Position numbers and translations under genes: made by a program. Below the pieces are notes generated by a model that did no database searches, had not been told where the DNA came from, and worked only from the letters and a program-made list of their open reading frames with translations. Positions 8,681 to 18,287 of a stretch of DNA of 64,000 bases are shown piece after piece. Numbering within the stretch: the first letter of the stretch is position 1; each line of letters opens with the position of its first letter. This DNA comes from Pseudomonas sp. RC10 (GTDB lineage Bacteria; Pseudomonadota; Gammaproteobacteria; Pseudomonadales; Pseudomonadaceae), in the NCBI RefSeq assembly GCF_038397775.1, contig NZ_CP151650.1, forward strand, positions 3,906,001 to 3,970,000, given 5' to 3'.

Positions 8681-9679
8681 ATGTCTGATCGGGTTCTGCT
8701 GGACGGGTTTTCACGCAAGGTCGATTACGTTCGAATGTCGGTGACGGATCGCTGCGATTTCCGCTGCGTGTATTGCATGGCCGAGGACATGACCTTCCTG
8801 CCCCGTCAGCAGATTCTCTCGCTGGAAGAAATCCAGCAGATCGCCGAGCGCTTCGTCGAGTTGGGCACCAAAAAAATTCGCCTGACCGGTGGCGAGCCGC
8901 TGGTGCGTGCGGGCATCGTCGGTTTGTGCAAGAACATCGCCGCCCTGCCCGGCCTGCGTGAACTGTGCATGACCACCAACGGCTCGCAGCTGGACAAGCT
9001 GGCGGCGCCGCTGTTCGAAGCCGGACTCAAACGCCTCAATATCAGCCTCGACAGCCTCGACCCTGCGCGCTTCAAGGAACTGACCCGTACCGGTGACTTG
9101 AGCAAAGTCATTGCCGGCATTGATGCGGCCAACGCAGCCGGGTTCACCCACACCAAGTTGAACTGCGTGGTGATGCAAGGGCGCAACGATCACGAAATCA
9201 ATGACCTGGTGGCCTTCGCCATCGATCGCGGCCTGGACATCACCTTCATCGAAGAAATGCCGCTGGGCATCATCAGCGAACACAGTCGTGCCGAGTCGTT
9301 TTTCTCCAGTGATCAAGTGCGCGAGCGGATTGCCGAACGCTACACCCTGATCAACTCCACGGAATCGACCCAAGGCCCGTCGCGCTATTGGCGCCTGGCC
9401 GAAGCCCCGGACATCCGCGTCGGCTTCATCTCACCCCACAGCCACAACTTCTGCGCCACCTGCAACCGCGTGCGAGTGACCGTGGAAGGCCGCTTGTTGC
9501 TGTGCCTGGGCAACGAACATTCCGCCGACCTCAAGGCCGTCCTGCGTGCCAATCCCGGCCAGCCGGAAAAGCTCGAAAGAGCCATCGTCGACGCGATGAA
9601 ACTCAAACCGTATCAGCACAATTTCGAAATCAACGATGACGTGCAGGTGGTCCGGTTCATGAACATGACCGGCGGCTAA
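8681..9679 (+). CDS. moaA: GTP 3',8-cyclase MoaA, molybdenum cofactor biosynthesis
   Basis: Radical-SAM enzyme that, with MoaC, converts GTP to cyclic pyranopterin monophosphate, the first step of molybdenum cofactor synthesis. The 332 aa match the family length. The N-terminal [4Fe-4S] SAM cluster ligands are C25, C29 and C32 in CDFRCVYC. The C-terminal GTP-binding cluster ligands are in [11 protein letters not shown] and LLLCLG. The protein ends in the conserved Gly-Gly (NMTGG). The ATG at 8681 is chosen because [16 protein letters not shown] is the usual N-terminus, although the frame is open upstream. It stands alone, without moaBCDE. Confidence 0.96.
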   Translation: MSDRVLLDGFSRKVDYVRMSVTDRCDFRCVYCMAEDMTFLPRQQILSLEEIQQIAERFVELGTKKIRLTGGEPLVRAGIVGLCKNIAALPGLRELCMTTNGSQLDKLAAPLFEAGLKRLNISLDSLDPARFKELTRTGDLSKVIAGIDAANAAGFTHTKLNCVVMQGRNDHEINDLVAFAIDRGLDITFIEEMPLGIISEHSRAESFFSSDQVRERIAERYTLINSTESTQGPSRYWRLAEAPDIRVGFISPHSHNFCATCNRVRVTVEGRLLLCLGNEHSADLKAVLRANPGQPEKLERAIVDAMKLKPYQHNFEINDDVQVVRFMNMTGG

Positions 9680-10962
9680 CGCCTTACCGACCGAGCGGCT
9701 ACCCGATCCAGCAACGCCTGCGCCACATCGACCATGCGCTGCCCGCAATCCATGGACGACACGCGCAAGCGCTCGTACGCGTCGTTCTCGGTCAGCTGGA
9801 ATTCATCCATCAATAAACGCTTGGCCCGCTCCACCACTTTCCGCTCGCTCAACGCTTTGCGGGCCTCGTCGCGCTCGTCGTTGGCGCTCATCAGCCGTTG
9901 GGTCTGGGTCTGCAGCATATCGAGGACCGAACGCCCGACGTGATGCCCCAAGCCGTCTTGCGGCGGGCTGTCCAGATCAACCGCCTGTACGTTGAACAGC
10001 ACGGCCTGATCCAGGCAACCGGCCGTTTCCAGACTGATCAAGCGGTTCAGCAAGGTCCGGTGATTCTCCAGATCCGCGCGGGCTTGCTTGATGCTCGCCT
10101 GACAACTCTGCAACAGGACCTCCGCCAGACGGGTCTCCACGGCGCGCATGGCATCGATGCGCAAGGTCGCGAGCTCAAACCACATCGGCGACAGCGCGGG
10201 GTCAACGCGTTGGCTTTCCGATGTTTTCAGCGCCACGCCTCGCAAACGAGACACCTGAGCGGTTGTCTCACCCGCCTGTTGGTTGCGCCACAACGTCGCG
10301 GCGTCATTCTCGCCAAACTCGATGAACGTCTGGAAACACCGTTCCTGACCGTGCACCAGGTGCTCGATCCGCCCGCGCAACGTCGCGTCGAAGAAGCCCG
10401 CCGAGAACCCGGCCACCCCGGCTGCCCGTTCTTGTCCAGCCAGTTCCTTGCCTTGCATGAAGTTGAACAATGCCACCAGCACCCGTGTGATCTGCGGATC
10501 GACCGCCGTGTCTGCCGCTTCGAACACCACGGCCAGCAAGCCGCCGATCAGCCGGGTCAACGCCGTCGTGGCGTCCACCGCCGTCAACCGCTGATCACGA
10601 ATACGCCGGCGCAAACCGGGCAACTCATCCAGCGCATGCATCACGAACGCCAGCCGGTTGAACAACCGCGCGCGATCAGACGCCGCATGCGGCTCCAGGT
10701 CGATACCTTGAAAAAACGTCACCACTTGGTGCTCGATCGCTCGCGCTTCGGCACTCAGCGCATCAAGTTGGGGCAGATGGTGCGCGTCAGGGCACCCGAG
10801 ATACACATTCGAATACCCGCGCTCGCGTTGAAGCACATGGACCAGCCTGCTGATGGACGTCACCAGCTCGCAGGTCTGCGCTAACCCTTCAAGCCCCGCC
10901 AGCTCACTGCGTCGGGCAGCCAGCATGAAACGCAGGGCGGGAGGCATGTGGGTGTCGGTCAT
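9676..10962 (-). CDS. Nitrate-sensing NIT-domain / ANTAR RNA-binding antiterminator (NasR-like)
   Basis: Predicted nitrate/nitrite-responsive regulator. The N-terminal 300 residues form an all-helical NIT sensor region ([17 protein letters not shown] is the characteristic early motif). The C-terminal about 60 residues are an ANTAR domain ([23 protein letters not shown]), which binds two-hexaloop RNA structures to prevent transcription termination, as NasR does for nitrate-assimilation operons. The ATG at 10962 (MTDTHMPP) or 10968 is preferred over a longer TTG-initiated frame reaching 11004. The stop overlaps the end of moaA on the opposite strand. No nas operon is in the window, so its target is elsewhere. 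Confidence 0.8.
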   Translation of the reverse strand: MTDTHMPPALRFMLAARRSELAGLEGLAQTCELVTSISRLVHVLQRERGYSNVYLGCPDAHHLPQLDALSAEARAIEHQVVTFFQGIDLEPHAASDRARLFNRLAFVMHALDELPGLRRRIRDQRLTAVDATTALTRLIGGLLAVVFEAADTAVDPQITRVLVALFNFMQGKELAGQERAAGVAGFSAGFFDATLRGRIEHLVHGQERCFQTFIEFGENDAATLWRNQQAGETTAQVSRLRGVALKTSESQRVDPALSPMWFELATLRIDAMRAVETRLAEVLLQSCQASIKQARADLENHRTLLNRLISLETAGCLDQAVLFNVQAVDLDSPPQDGLGHHVGRSVLDMLQTQTQRLMSANDERDEARKALSERKVVERAKRLLMDEFQLTENDAYERLRVSSMDCGQRMVDVAQALLDRVAARSVRR

Positions 10963-11233
10963 GGGCATCGGGGTCTTGAGAGGACGATGAAGGGGGCTAT
11001 GCAAGACCGGGGCCTTCGAGGTGTTGCGGTGCCGGGGGGGGGAATATTCCTACATGATCTGTCGTTTCCGAAACACCGTCATATGTATAGCGATGGGTTG
11101 ACTCAAGTTTCAGATCCGGTAGCCTTCCGTTCCGCAGGTGGGTAAATCCTGAATCACCGCGAAGTGCCGAATGCAGGCGCATCGTAAGCACGCTATAAGC
11201 GACGCCGGCTTCAGGGACCGCCACTTTTTCCGA

Positions 11234-11260
11234 TAGCTCCTTCCGAGGGGCTATTTTTTT
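11234..11260 (+). terminator. Rho-independent terminator, orphan
   Basis: Stem TAGCTCC / GGGGCTA (one G-T wobble) with a 6-nt loop, followed by seven T residues. It lies 24 nt before the DUF3800 gene, while the gene to its left runs the other way. Either a short transcript from 11.0-11.2 kb ends here, or it attenuates the DUF3800 gene. Confidence 0.6.
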
Positions 11261-11283
11261 GCCCATGTGAAACGGATTTCACT

Positions 11284-11955
11284 GTGAATTTTTATATGGA
11301 CGAAAGTGGTGACTTGGGCTGGTCGTTGCTCCAGCCCTACACCAGTGGCGGCTCCAGCCGGTTTCTGGTGATCGCCAGCGTCGGCGCGCCCAACGATCTC
11401 GACGTCAACGTCAATCGCACTGTTCGCCAGCTTTACGACCGATTTGGCTGGAACACACGACGTGAAAAAAAGTGGACGGACATGGGCGTCAAAGCTCGCC
11501 TGGCTTTCGCGCAGGCGGCGCTGAGCCTCAAATGCAGAAAACCGGATATTCAATACAGAGCGATAGTGGTCCGGAAAGCCGAGGTGGCCGCGCATCTGCG
11601 ACGCGATGGGAATCTGCTCTACAACTTCATGACGAAGGAACTGTTGGTCGATGAGATGTCCAGGCACGACTCCGTGCGACTCGTCCCGGACCCTCGCTCA
11701 CTCAAACAGCAAAGCGGCAACAGCCTGCCCGAGTACCTCAGAATTCAGCTCCTGTTCGAAAAAAATGTGGACACTCGACTGCATTACCATCCCGTCGATA
11801 GCTGCCACAGCTTGCATCTGCAATTTGCCGACATGCTCGCTGGCGTGGTCTCAGCTCACTACGAGTTCGGTGAACAGCTAGGGTTCAATCTGCTGAGGCC
11901 CGCCTTTACCGAGCTCAAGGAACTGCAACTGGGTGCGCCTTCCTGCGAGGCTTGA
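11284..11955 (+). CDS. DUF3800 domain-containing protein
   Basis: A 223-aa protein with the DUF3800 hallmarks: an N-terminal acidic motif YMDESGDLG, a central conserved region, and a C-terminal LQFADMLAGVV. The family has an RNase H-like fold by published prediction, and its function is unsettled; members are common in accessory and defence-adjacent regions. The start is a GTG at 11284 with a poor ribosome-binding site. It stands alone between an orphan terminator and a TPR gene. No restriction or toxin partner is visible. Confidence 0.8.
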   Translation: MNFYMDESGDLGWSLLQPYTSGGSSRFLVIASVGAPNDLDVNVNRTVRQLYDRFGWNTRREKKWTDMGVKARLAFAQAALSLKCRKPDIQYRAIVVRKAEVAAHLRRDGNLLYNFMTKELLVDEMSRHDSVRLVPDPRSLKQQSGNSLPEYLRIQLLFEKNVDTRLHYHPVDSCHSLHLQFADMLAGVVSAHYEFGEQLGFNLLRPAFTELKELQLGAPSCEA

Positions 11956-12176
11956 GCTCGCCAGCGGCAGGCCTTGCCAAGGCGTAGCGCACTCAGGCTC
12001 GCTGCCGCCGGTAAGCCGGGGCTGCGCTCTTCCAGGCCTCTCGCCAATAGCTGGACGATTCTGCGCCCGGCAACTCGCGAATCGCGACCGGCCAGAACCG
12101 GGGGTAAACACCATTCCCGTTTGACACCCGCCCACGACTCCCCGAAGCTGCTGTCCACGCAGAAACGGAAATCGGT

Positions 12177-13274
12177 ATGTCAAAAGCGTCTTCGCAGCAC
12201 TCTCCACGGCATTCGAACGCCCGGCGCCGCTGGAAGATAGCGATTACAGCCGTCATCGTCGCGACGGTCGTAGCCCTGGGATGGCTTGTGCGCGCCTGGC
12301 ATGCACCGCCCCCGCCGCCCGTCGTCAATCACAGTTACGCCGAAGCCCTTGAACAGGCCCATGACGGCAAACCCGGCGCAGCTCGCGTCCTTTATCAGCA
12401 ATTCAGCCGCACTGACCTGTCCGACATTCGCAGGGCGGGTTTGCTCGTTGAGCTGGCGAATTACCCCAGCGCACACGCTTTGAAAATTCTCGATGCGGAC
12501 CTCAAACGTCAGGTGCCGCTGGTCCAGCAGGCCGCCATCGACACGGTCACCGCCATTGTCCCCGAAGCCCAGCGCAGCCTGCTGATCGGCCCTTTGCTGG
12601 ACGACCCCGACCAAGGCGTTCGCTTCAGCGCCGTTCGTGCCTTGCAGGGCCTGACGCCTGACGATATCGGGCTTTATTACGGTGCTCTCCAGGAAGCCGC
12701 CGAGCAATACGAAAGCACCCTCGCCTCTCAGCCGCCCAGCGGCCAGAGCCAGTTGCAACTGGCGAAACTGCTGATCAATCGTGGCGAAGTTCGTCGGGCC
12801 GCAGACGCCCTCGATCTGGCATTGAAACTGGAACCCAATAACCTTCAGGCGGGCCTCGCCCAAGTGCAACTGCTGGACCAACAAGGGGAAGCGGACCGAT
12901 CCCGGCAGCTGTTGGCGACGCTGCAAGAAAAACACCCGCAATCCTCGCTGTTGCAGCATGCACTGGGCCAGTGGCTGTTGCGTCACCATCAAAATGAGTA
13001 CGCATTGCTGGCATTGGCCAAAGCGGTGGAGCTGGAACCCGAAAACACCGCCTATCGGTTCGAACTCGCGGTCGCGCTGCACGACTTACAGCAGGTCGAA
13101 CCCGCGCAACGACAACTGGAAGACATCCTGCAACGTCAGCCCGCGAATCGCAGCGCGAGGATATTGCTCATCCGCTACTGGAAGGAAACGGGGCAATTGC
13201 AGAAAGTACAGGTATTGCTCGCCGAGCTGGAGCAGTTGAACCCTGATGATCCGGCGCTTCAACAGGGGTTATAG
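12177..13274 (+). CDS. Membrane-anchored HEAT/TPR-repeat protein
   Basis: A 365-aa protein. A basic N-terminus (residues 1-20) and a single hydrophobic helix (about 20-42) would anchor it with the rest in the periplasm. Residues 60-165 contain HEAT-like helical pairs (DPDQGVRFSAVRALQGL). Residues 180-360 carry TPR repeats (for example ALLALAKAVELEPENTAYRF). It is a probable scaffold or assembly factor; similar proteins are found with cytochrome complexes, but no cytochrome gene is adjacent here. The ATG at 12177 follows ggaaatcggt, a weak ribosome-binding site. The 221 nt before it hold nothing I recognise. Confidence 0.75.
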   Translation: MSKASSQHSPRHSNARRRWKIAITAVIVATVVALGWLVRAWHAPPPPPVVNHSYAEALEQAHDGKPGAARVLYQQFSRTDLSDIRRAGLLVELANYPSAHALKILDADLKRQVPLVQQAAIDTVTAIVPEAQRSLLIGPLLDDPDQGVRFSAVRALQGLTPDDIGLYYGALQEAAEQYESTLASQPPSGQSQLQLAKLLINRGEVRRAADALDLALKLEPNNLQAGLAQVQLLDQQGEADRSRQLLATLQEKHPQSSLLQHALGQWLLRHHQNEYALLALAKAVELEPENTAYRFELAVALHDLQQVEPAQRQLEDILQRQPANRSARILLIRYWKETGQLQKVQVLLAELEQLNPDDPALQQGL

Positions 13275-13644
13275 CGAACAGGGCCACTTGTGGCCGTCGC
13301 TGCCGGACTGTTTCCAATAGCCGCGTAGTTTGAGAAATTACTTACAAAGATAAGCGTCGCTCGCGCGTCAATTGTCAGACGTGATTGTAGTGAGCCTCAA
13401 GTTTCATATAACAAATGCACGCTGCCTATTTTCCAACTCGGAAAAAACGTGCATTATTTACCCCGTAGCGAATCACAACTACCCCGTGGTCCACGGAACG
13501 CTGACTGATCAACGTTAGTTTCTTCATCCGCAGACATTGTCAAGGCGCAGAGGGGTCGTCACACAATGAGCACAAGGCCTTTAATTACGTCTATGTTGCT
13601 TGCGTCGGGCTGACAACAGCCATTTACCGCCGGAGTACTATTTT
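13275..13644. other. AT-rich intergenic region upstream of the MvaU-like gene
   Basis: A 370-nt stretch clearly richer in A and T than its surroundings (for example 13320-13480), a composition preferred by H-NS/MvaT proteins. This would fit autoregulation of the following gene. A hairpin candidate pairs gcacg near 13416 with cgtgc near 13449. No ORF was recognised. Confidence 0.5.
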
Positions 13645-14007
13645 TTGTCCAGACTTGCCGAGTTTCGCGCAGCAGAAAAAGCCCTTCAGGAGCAGCTGGC
13701 TCAGCTGGAGAACCTGAAGAATGATGCAGGGCTGAAAAAAGAGATCGAATTCGAGCAGAAGCTCCAGGCCTTGATGAGCACCTACGACAAGAGCCTGCGT
13801 GACGTCATTGCCATTCTCGATCCAAATCCGTCTGCTACCGCCGCCGCACCTGCGGGCCCTAAACGCCGCCGTGCGCGCGTAGTCAAGGTTTACCAAAACC
13901 CGCACACCGGCGAATTGATTGAAACCAAGGGCGGCAATCACCGGGGACTCAAATCCTGGAAAGAGCAATACGGTGCCGAAACCGTGGACAGCTGGCTACG
14001 GGGTTGA
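13645..14007 (+). CDS. H-NS-like nucleoid protein of the MvaT family (MvaU/MvaV-like), TTG start
   Basis: Xenogeneic silencer and global regulator that coats AT-rich DNA. It has 120 aa from the TTG at 13645. The N-terminus (SRLAEFRAAEKALQEQLAQL) is the dimerisation coiled coil. The C-terminal DNA-binding domain carries RRRARVVKVYQNPHTGELIE then TKGGNHRGLKSWKEQYGAETVDSWL, close to P. aeruginosa MvaU. TTG is chosen because the family N-terminus begins there and CGGAG lies 9 nt upstream. A strong terminator follows. The paralogue MvaT would be elsewhere. Confidence 0.92.
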   Translation: MSRLAEFRAAEKALQEQLAQLENLKNDAGLKKEIEFEQKLQALMSTYDKSLRDVIAILDPNPSATAAAPAGPKRRRARVVKVYQNPHTGELIETKGGNHRGLKSWKEQYGAETVDSWLRG

Positions 14008-14038
14008 TCGATAACGCACTCAGCCGTTGCCTTATAAG

Positions 14039-14063
14039 AAGCCCCTCCCCAGGGGCTTTTTTT
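14039..14063 (+). terminator. Rho-independent terminator of the mvaU-like gene
   Basis: GC-rich stem GCCCCT/AGGGGC with flanking AA/TT pairs, a 4-nt loop and a run of seven T, 31 nt after the stop. Confidence 0.9.
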
Positions 14064-14350
14064 ATGGGCCGACCGTTGCACCGAAGCAGGCATTGCTCAC
14101 GGATTCAGCATGAATACCGTGAACACTGCCGCCGTGCCTGACATCGTTCAATAACGTTCCAATGAGTGATAACGCCCAGCTGATTACATACACCGGGCAC
14201 TCTGCGCTGTGCCGTGCCGACATCGATATAAATGAGTAATGCGTGAGTGTTATTACTGACATTGATAGTACAAGCCGAACTAAGCCTGTACAGGATTCAG
14301 ATCAATCTATTCTCAAAATAGCGGGCTGAGGGCTGAAGCAGGTAAATGTC

Positions 14351-14366
14351 TTCACGTTTTTTTCAC
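14351..14366 (+). promoter_or_regulatory. ColR-like operator box, no obvious target gene
   Basis: The bases ttcacgttttttTCAC (14351-14366) fit every position of the ColR consensus reported for P. putida, (T/C)(T/C)NA(C/G)NN(T/C)TTTTTCAC (recalled from the literature). A second perfect match lies upstream of cptA at 32294. Here it points rightward toward only about 45-65 nt before a terminator. Confidence 0.45.
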
Positions 14367-14367
14367 A

Positions 14368-14433
14368 CCCAATTCTACAGGATGAAGACTGCTAAAGGAT
14401 TAGCGCCCCATGCCCGCTTCGGCGGGCTTCTTT
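14368..14433 (+). ncRNA. Candidate short RNA or leader ending in a terminator
   Basis: Between the ColR-like box and the terminator lies a 40-60-nt stretch with no annotated gene. A short frame from the ATG at 14382 reads through the terminator but has no ribosome-binding site. The reason for calling a transcript is only the pairing of an activator-like box with an orphan, correctly oriented terminator. Confidence 0.25.
14412..14433 (+). terminator. Rho-independent terminator, orphan
   Basis: Perfect 6-bp stem GCCCGC/GCGGGC with a TTCG tetraloop and TTCTTT tail on the + strand. The neighbouring gene runs toward it on the minus strand, but the U-tract is on the + side. Confidence 0.7.
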
Positions 14434-14475
14434 ATGCCTGTCTTTTATGCCTGCCCTTTTCGTTACGAGGGGGCC

Positions 14476-15027
14476 TCATGGCACGGCGTTGAGTCGCAAG
14501 CTGTCCCTGATACGCATGACTTCATCCTTGTTCGCGGCATAGCCATCGGCTGAACCTGCATAGGACAACGACCACGCCGTTTCTTTATTGGCCGCCGCCA
14601 CCAGCGTCTGCGTCATGACATGGGCACCGTTCTGGGTAATGGTGCAGGTCGTTTCCATGGCCGGAACGTCGCTCAAGGTGCTGGCTTTCATTTTCGTGCA
14701 AACGCTCTGAAAGCCACCCCGCACGAAATTGACTTGGACCGCCTTGCGCATCTCCAGCAGCACACCTTCAACGTTGACTTCGTGTCCGGGTTGCAAGCGG
14801 GTCTGAGTCAACTCGACGACCATGGCGGGATCACCGTTGTCATGGTTTTTCACCGCCCGCTGACGGATTTGGACCGATGGCCGGTCAGGGCTGGACTCCG
14901 GCTGTGGAAGGGCTTCGACTTCCCAGTCACTGGGCCAGACGATCATGGCATCCGCGGCCAGCGCGGCGTTCGCACCCAAGGCCAGACACAGACCTGTCAA
15001 AGCAAACATACGGAACATGGAAAACAT
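14476..15027 (-). CDS. Secreted hypothetical protein, DUF4946-like
   Basis: A 183-aa protein with a signal peptide (MFSMFRMFALTGLCLALGA, cleavage near ALA-AD). The mature start WPSDWEVEALPQP resembles Pseudomonas DUF4946 proteins, which are periplasmic and of unknown role. Two Cys (in FQSVCTK and TTCTIT) could form a disulfide. The Met at 15027 is chosen because the signal peptide starts there; a longer frame to 15066 would add an unsuitable polar leader. It stands alone and converges with the MvaU gene. Confidence 0.7.
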   Translation of the reverse strand: MFSMFRMFALTGLCLALGANAALAADAMIVWPSDWEVEALPQPESSPDRPSVQIRQRAVKNHDNGDPAMVVELTQTRLQPGHEVNVEGVLLEMRKAVQVNFVRGGFQSVCTKMKASTLSDVPAMETTCTITQNGAHVMTQTLVAAANKETAWSLSYAGSADGYAANKDEVMRIRDSLRLNAVP

Positions 15028-15175
15028 GAGCGATACCTGAACGTCGAGCCCGAAAGTTTGAGCCACGCTCGCTATGCCGACAAGGCCTGCGACACTGAAG
15101 ACGCACTTTCGGGTTTGGCTCGGCGTCTGCGTCCCGTATCATGGTGCAACATTTACAGGATTACCCGGAGTCATC

Positions 15176-15703
15176 ATGAGTCTGCACGAACTGAACACAT
15201 TTCCCGGCGTCACTGCTCAGCCGGACGCCGCCACGGCCCAATTCGTGTTCAATCACACCATGTTGCGGGTCAAAGACATCACCGCTTCGCTGGACTTCTA
15301 TACCCGTGTTCTGGGTTTCAGTCTGGTGGAGAAGCGCGACTTTCCCGAAGCCGAATTCAGCCTGTACTTCCTCGCTCTGGTGGACAAGGCGCAGATCCCG
15401 GCCGACGCCGCTGCCCGCACTGTCTGGATGAAAGGCATTCCTGGCATTCTTGAATTGACCCACAACCACGGCACCGAAAACGACCCCGCTTTTGCCTATC
15501 ACAACGGCAATACTGACCCGCGCGGTTTCGGCCACATTTGCATTTCAGTACCTGACGTTCACGTGGCCTGCGCCCGTTTCGAAGCGCTGGGCGTGGACTT
15601 CCAGAAACGCCTGACCGATGGCCGCATGAAAAGCCTGGCGTTCATCAAAGACCCGGATGGCTATTGGGTCGAAATCATCCAGCCAACGCCGGTCGCCGAA
15701 TAA
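15176..15703 (+). CDS. gloA: Lactoylglutathione lyase (glyoxalase I)
   Basis: Converts the hemithioacetal of methylglyoxal and glutathione to S-lactoylglutathione, detoxifying methylglyoxal. It has 175 aa and a glyoxalase/VOC fold. Metal ligands are visible: His in NHTMLRVKD, Glu in GILELTHN, His in GFGHICIS, Glu in GYWVEIIQP. The length and the insert around residues 75-85 fit the longer Zn-type bacterial/eukaryotic GloA. The ATG at 15176 has CCGGAG upstream. A REP pair and a bidirectional terminator follow. Confidence 0.95.
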   Translation: MSLHELNTFPGVTAQPDAATAQFVFNHTMLRVKDITASLDFYTRVLGFSLVEKRDFPEAEFSLYFLALVDKAQIPADAAARTVWMKGIPGILELTHNHGTENDPAFAYHNGNTDPRGFGHICISVPDVHVACARFEALGVDFQKRLTDGRMKSLAFIKDPDGYWVEIIQPTPVAE

Positions 15704-15740
15704 TCGTTCGCCGGGCTGGACACGGATTCTGGCCGAAGGC

Positions 15741-15830
15741 CGTAGGAGCCGGCTTGCTGGCGAATGCGTCGGGTCAGCGACATGGATGTCACTGATCCAA
15801 CGCTTTCGCCAGCAAGCCGGATCCCACAGG
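15741..15830. repeat. REP doublet (REPIN), GGAGCCGGCTTGCTGGCGAA family
   Basis: Two inverted arms, cgtaggagccggcttgctgg (15741) and ccagcaagccggatcccaca (near 15809), separated by about 40 nt. This is the classical Pseudomonas REP sequence, here between gloA and the shared terminator. Confidence 0.85.
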
Positions 15831-15860
15831 CTCGAAAGCGTTTGAATCGGCTGAACACGA

Positions 15861-15898
15861 AAAAACCTCATGATGGCTCATGAGGTTTTTTTGTTTTT
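15861..15898. terminator. Bidirectional terminator between gloA and ahpF
   Basis: Perfect inverted repeat AAAAACCTCATGA / TCATGAGGTTTTT with a short loop, A-run on one side and T-run on the other, serving both converging genes. Confidence 0.92.
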
Positions 15899-15918
15899 GC
15901 GGGTGATTCAGTCAGCCA

Positions 15919-17481
15919 TCACGCCGGAGCGCTGGTGCGGATCAAGTGATCGAAAGCGCTCAGCGAAGCTTTGGCACCCTCGCCCAACGCAATCACGATC
16001 TGCTTGTACGGCACGGTGGTGACGTCACCGGCAGCGAAGATACCGGGAATCGAAGTTTCGCCACGGTTGTCGACCACGATCTCGCCACGGGGCGACAACT
16101 CGATGGTGCCTTTCAGCCATTCGGTGTTCGGCAGCAAACCGATCTGCACGAAGATCCCCTCCAGCTCGACATTGATTTCTTCGCCGGTGATGCGGTTTTT
16201 GTAGCGCAGGCCGTTGACCTTCTGCCCATCGCCGGTCACTTCACTGGTCAACGCGCTGGTCAAAACGGTCACATTCGGCAGGCTATGCAGTTTGCGTTGC
16301 AGCACAGCGTCCGCACGCAGCGAGCTGTCGAATTCCAGCAAGGTCACGTGAGACACGATCCCGGCCAAGTCGATCGCCGCTTCCACACCGGAGTTGCCGC
16401 CACCGATCACCGCCACGCGCTTGCCTTTGAACAGCGGGCCGTCGCAGTGCGGGCAGTACGCCACGCCTTTGTTGCGGTACTGCTGCTCACCCGGCACGTT
16501 CATTTCGCGCCAGCGAGCGCCGGTCGCCAGAATCACGGTTTTGGATTTCAGCACGCCGCCGCTGGCGAACTTGACCTGATGCAGCGCGCCATCCTTGCCC
16601 GGAATCAGCTGATCGCCGCGTTGCAGGTTCATGATGTCGACTTCGTATTCCTTGACGTGTTCTTCAAGGGCAACGGCCAGTTTCGGACCTTCGGTGTGTT
16701 GGACCGAGATGAAGTTCTCGATGGCCATGGTGTCCAGCACCTGACCGCCGAAACGCTCAGCGGCCACACCGGTGCGGATGCCTTTGCGCGCGGCGTAGAT
16801 CGCTGCCGCGGAGCCGGCCGGGCCACCACCGACCACCAGCACGTCGAAAGCGTCTTTGGCGTTCAGCTTCTCGGCCTGACGATCACCGGCACTGGTGTCG
16901 ATCTTGGCCAGAATCTCTTCCAGATTCATGCGGCCCTGGGCGAACAGTTCGCCGTTCAGGTAGATGCTCGGCACCGACATGATCTGACGGTCAGTGACTT
17001 CTTGCTGAAACAGACTGCCTTCGATGGCCACGTGCTGCACGTTTGGATTCAGCACGGCCAGGAGGTTCAGCGCCTGAACCACGTCTGGGCAGTTCTGGCA
17101 GGTCAGCGAGAAGTAGGTTTCGAACTTGAAGTCACCGGTCAGTGCACGGGCCTGCTCGATGGTTTCCTCGGTGGCCTTTGACGGGTAGCCGCCGACTTGC
17201 AGCAGCGCCAGCACCAGCGAGGTGAATTCGTGACCCATTGGCAAGCCGGCAAAACGCAACTTGATGTCTTGGCCCGGGCTGTTCAGGGCGAAGGACGGCG
17301 TGCGTGCATCGCTGCCATTGGTGTCGAGGGTGATCTGATTGGAGCTGCTGACGACGTCGTTCAGCAGGGCCAGCATTTCCTGGGATTTAGCGCCGTCATC
17401 GAGGGACGCGACGATCTCGATTGGGCGAGTGATACGCTCCAGGTACGATTTCAATTGAGCTTTAAGATTGGCGTCCAACAT
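15919..17481 (-). CDS. ahpF: Alkyl hydroperoxide reductase subunit F
   Basis: NADH-dependent flavoprotein disulfide reductase that reduces AhpC. At 520 aa it has the family length. Domain order: two thioredoxin-like folds at the N-terminus with the CQNCPDV redox pair (near residue 130), then FAD ([15 protein letters not shown]) and NAD ([14 protein letters not shown]) Rossmann domains with the CPHC redox centre between them. It lies downstream of ahpC but behind a strong terminator, so it probably has its own promoter in the 146-nt gap or relies on read-through. Confidence 0.97.
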   Translation of the reverse strand: MLDANLKAQLKSYLERITRPIEIVASLDDGAKSQEMLALLNDVVSSSNQITLDTNGSDARTPSFALNSPGQDIKLRFAGLPMGHEFTSLVLALLQVGGYPSKATEETIEQARALTGDFKFETYFSLTCQNCPDVVQALNLLAVLNPNVQHVAIEGSLFQQEVTDRQIMSVPSIYLNGELFAQGRMNLEEILAKIDTSAGDRQAEKLNAKDAFDVLVVGGGPAGSAAAIYAARKGIRTGVAAERFGGQVLDTMAIENFISVQHTEGPKLAVALEEHVKEYEVDIMNLQRGDQLIPGKDGALHQVKFASGGVLKSKTVILATGARWREMNVPGEQQYRNKGVAYCPHCDGPLFKGKRVAVIGGGNSGVEAAIDLAGIVSHVTLLEFDSSLRADAVLQRKLHSLPNVTVLTSALTSEVTGDGQKVNGLRYKNRITGEEINVELEGIFVQIGLLPNTEWLKGTIELSPRGEIVVDNRGETSIPGIFAAGDVTTVPYKQIVIALGEGAKASLSAFDHLIRTSAPA

Positions 17482-17533
17482 GATTCGGCTTCCTTTTCTT
17501 CACATTCAGGGTCTGAACTGCAGTGCTTGAAAT

Positions 17534-17569
17534 AAAAACGCCCAGGCGATGACCGCCCGGGCGTTTTTT
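17534..17569. terminator. Terminator between ahpC and ahpF
   Basis: Inverted repeat AAAAACGCCC / GGGCGTTTTT with a 15-nt loop that itself pairs in part. It lies on the minus-strand path just after ahpC and would lower ahpF read-through. Confidence 0.88.
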
Positions 17570-17627
17570 GGGGGCGATGCGGTTTACGTGCTTATGGGCT
17601 CATCGCCCCCGGTCCTGACATGAGGAC

Positions 17628-18191
17628 TTAGATCTTGCCGACCAGGTCCAGCGAAGGTGCGAGAGTGGCCTCGCCTTCTTGCCACTTGGCTGGGCAGACT
17701 TCGCCTGGGTGAGCAGCGACGTACTGAGCGGCCTTGATTTTGCGCAGCAGCTCGGAAGCGTCACGGCCAACGCCGCCGTCGTTCAGTTCAACGATCTTGA
17801 CCTGACCTTCTGGGTTGATCACGAAAGTACCGCGGTCAGCCAGGCCTGCTTCTTCGATCAGCACGTCGAAGTTGCGGGAGATGGTCAGGGTTGGGTCACC
17901 GATCATGGTGTACTGGATTTTGCCGATGGCTGGCGAGGTGTTGTGCCAGGCAGCGTGAGCAAAGTGGGTGTCGGTGGACACGGAGTAGATTTCAACGCCC
18001 AGTTTCTGGAACGCGTCGTAGTTGTCAGCCAGGTCTTCCAGTTCAGTCGGGCAGACGAAGGTGAAGTCGGCTGGGTAGAAGAACACCACAGACCATTTGC
18101 CTTTCAGGTCAGCATCCGAAACTTCAACGAAAGCGCCGTTTTTGAAAGCAGTAGCTTTGAACGGTTTTACTTGGCTGTTAATGATAGGCAT
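17628..18191 (-). CDS. ahpC: Alkyl hydroperoxide reductase subunit C (2-Cys peroxiredoxin)
   Basis: Reduces H2O2, organic peroxides and peroxynitrite, being recycled by AhpF. It is 187 aa, the standard length. Peroxidatic C47 is in DFTFVCPTE, and the resolving Cys is in [10 protein letters not shown] near residue 166. The start [11 protein letters not shown] at 18191 has AGGAG about 7 nt upstream; an upstream in-frame Met at 18227 is not typical. A possible OxyR site lies about 100-130 nt upstream. Confidence 0.98.
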   Translation of the reverse strand: MPIINSQVKPFKATAFKNGAFVEVSDADLKGKWSVVFFYPADFTFVCPTELEDLADNYDAFQKLGVEIYSVSTDTHFAHAAWHNTSPAIGKIQYTMIGDPTLTISRNFDVLIEEAGLADRGTFVINPEGQVKIVELNDGGVGRDASELLRKIKAAQYVAAHPGEVCPAKWQEGEATLAPSLDLVGKI

Positions 18192-18287
18192 CGGGTGGAT
18201 CTCCTTAGGGTTGTTGAATAACTGCATTTGAATTCGATGGGAAGGATCTTACGCACAACCTCCGATTAAGGCTCATTGGCAAACCTG

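Noticed and set aside
11284..11955. DUF3800 as part of a defence island
   Set aside because: No restriction, toxin, helicase or integrase genes lie within 10 kb on either side. It is isolated among housekeeping genes.
14382..14498. Small membrane peptide beginning MKTAKGLAPHARFGGLLYA
   Set aside because: The frame runs straight through a strong terminator and lacks a ribosome-binding site.
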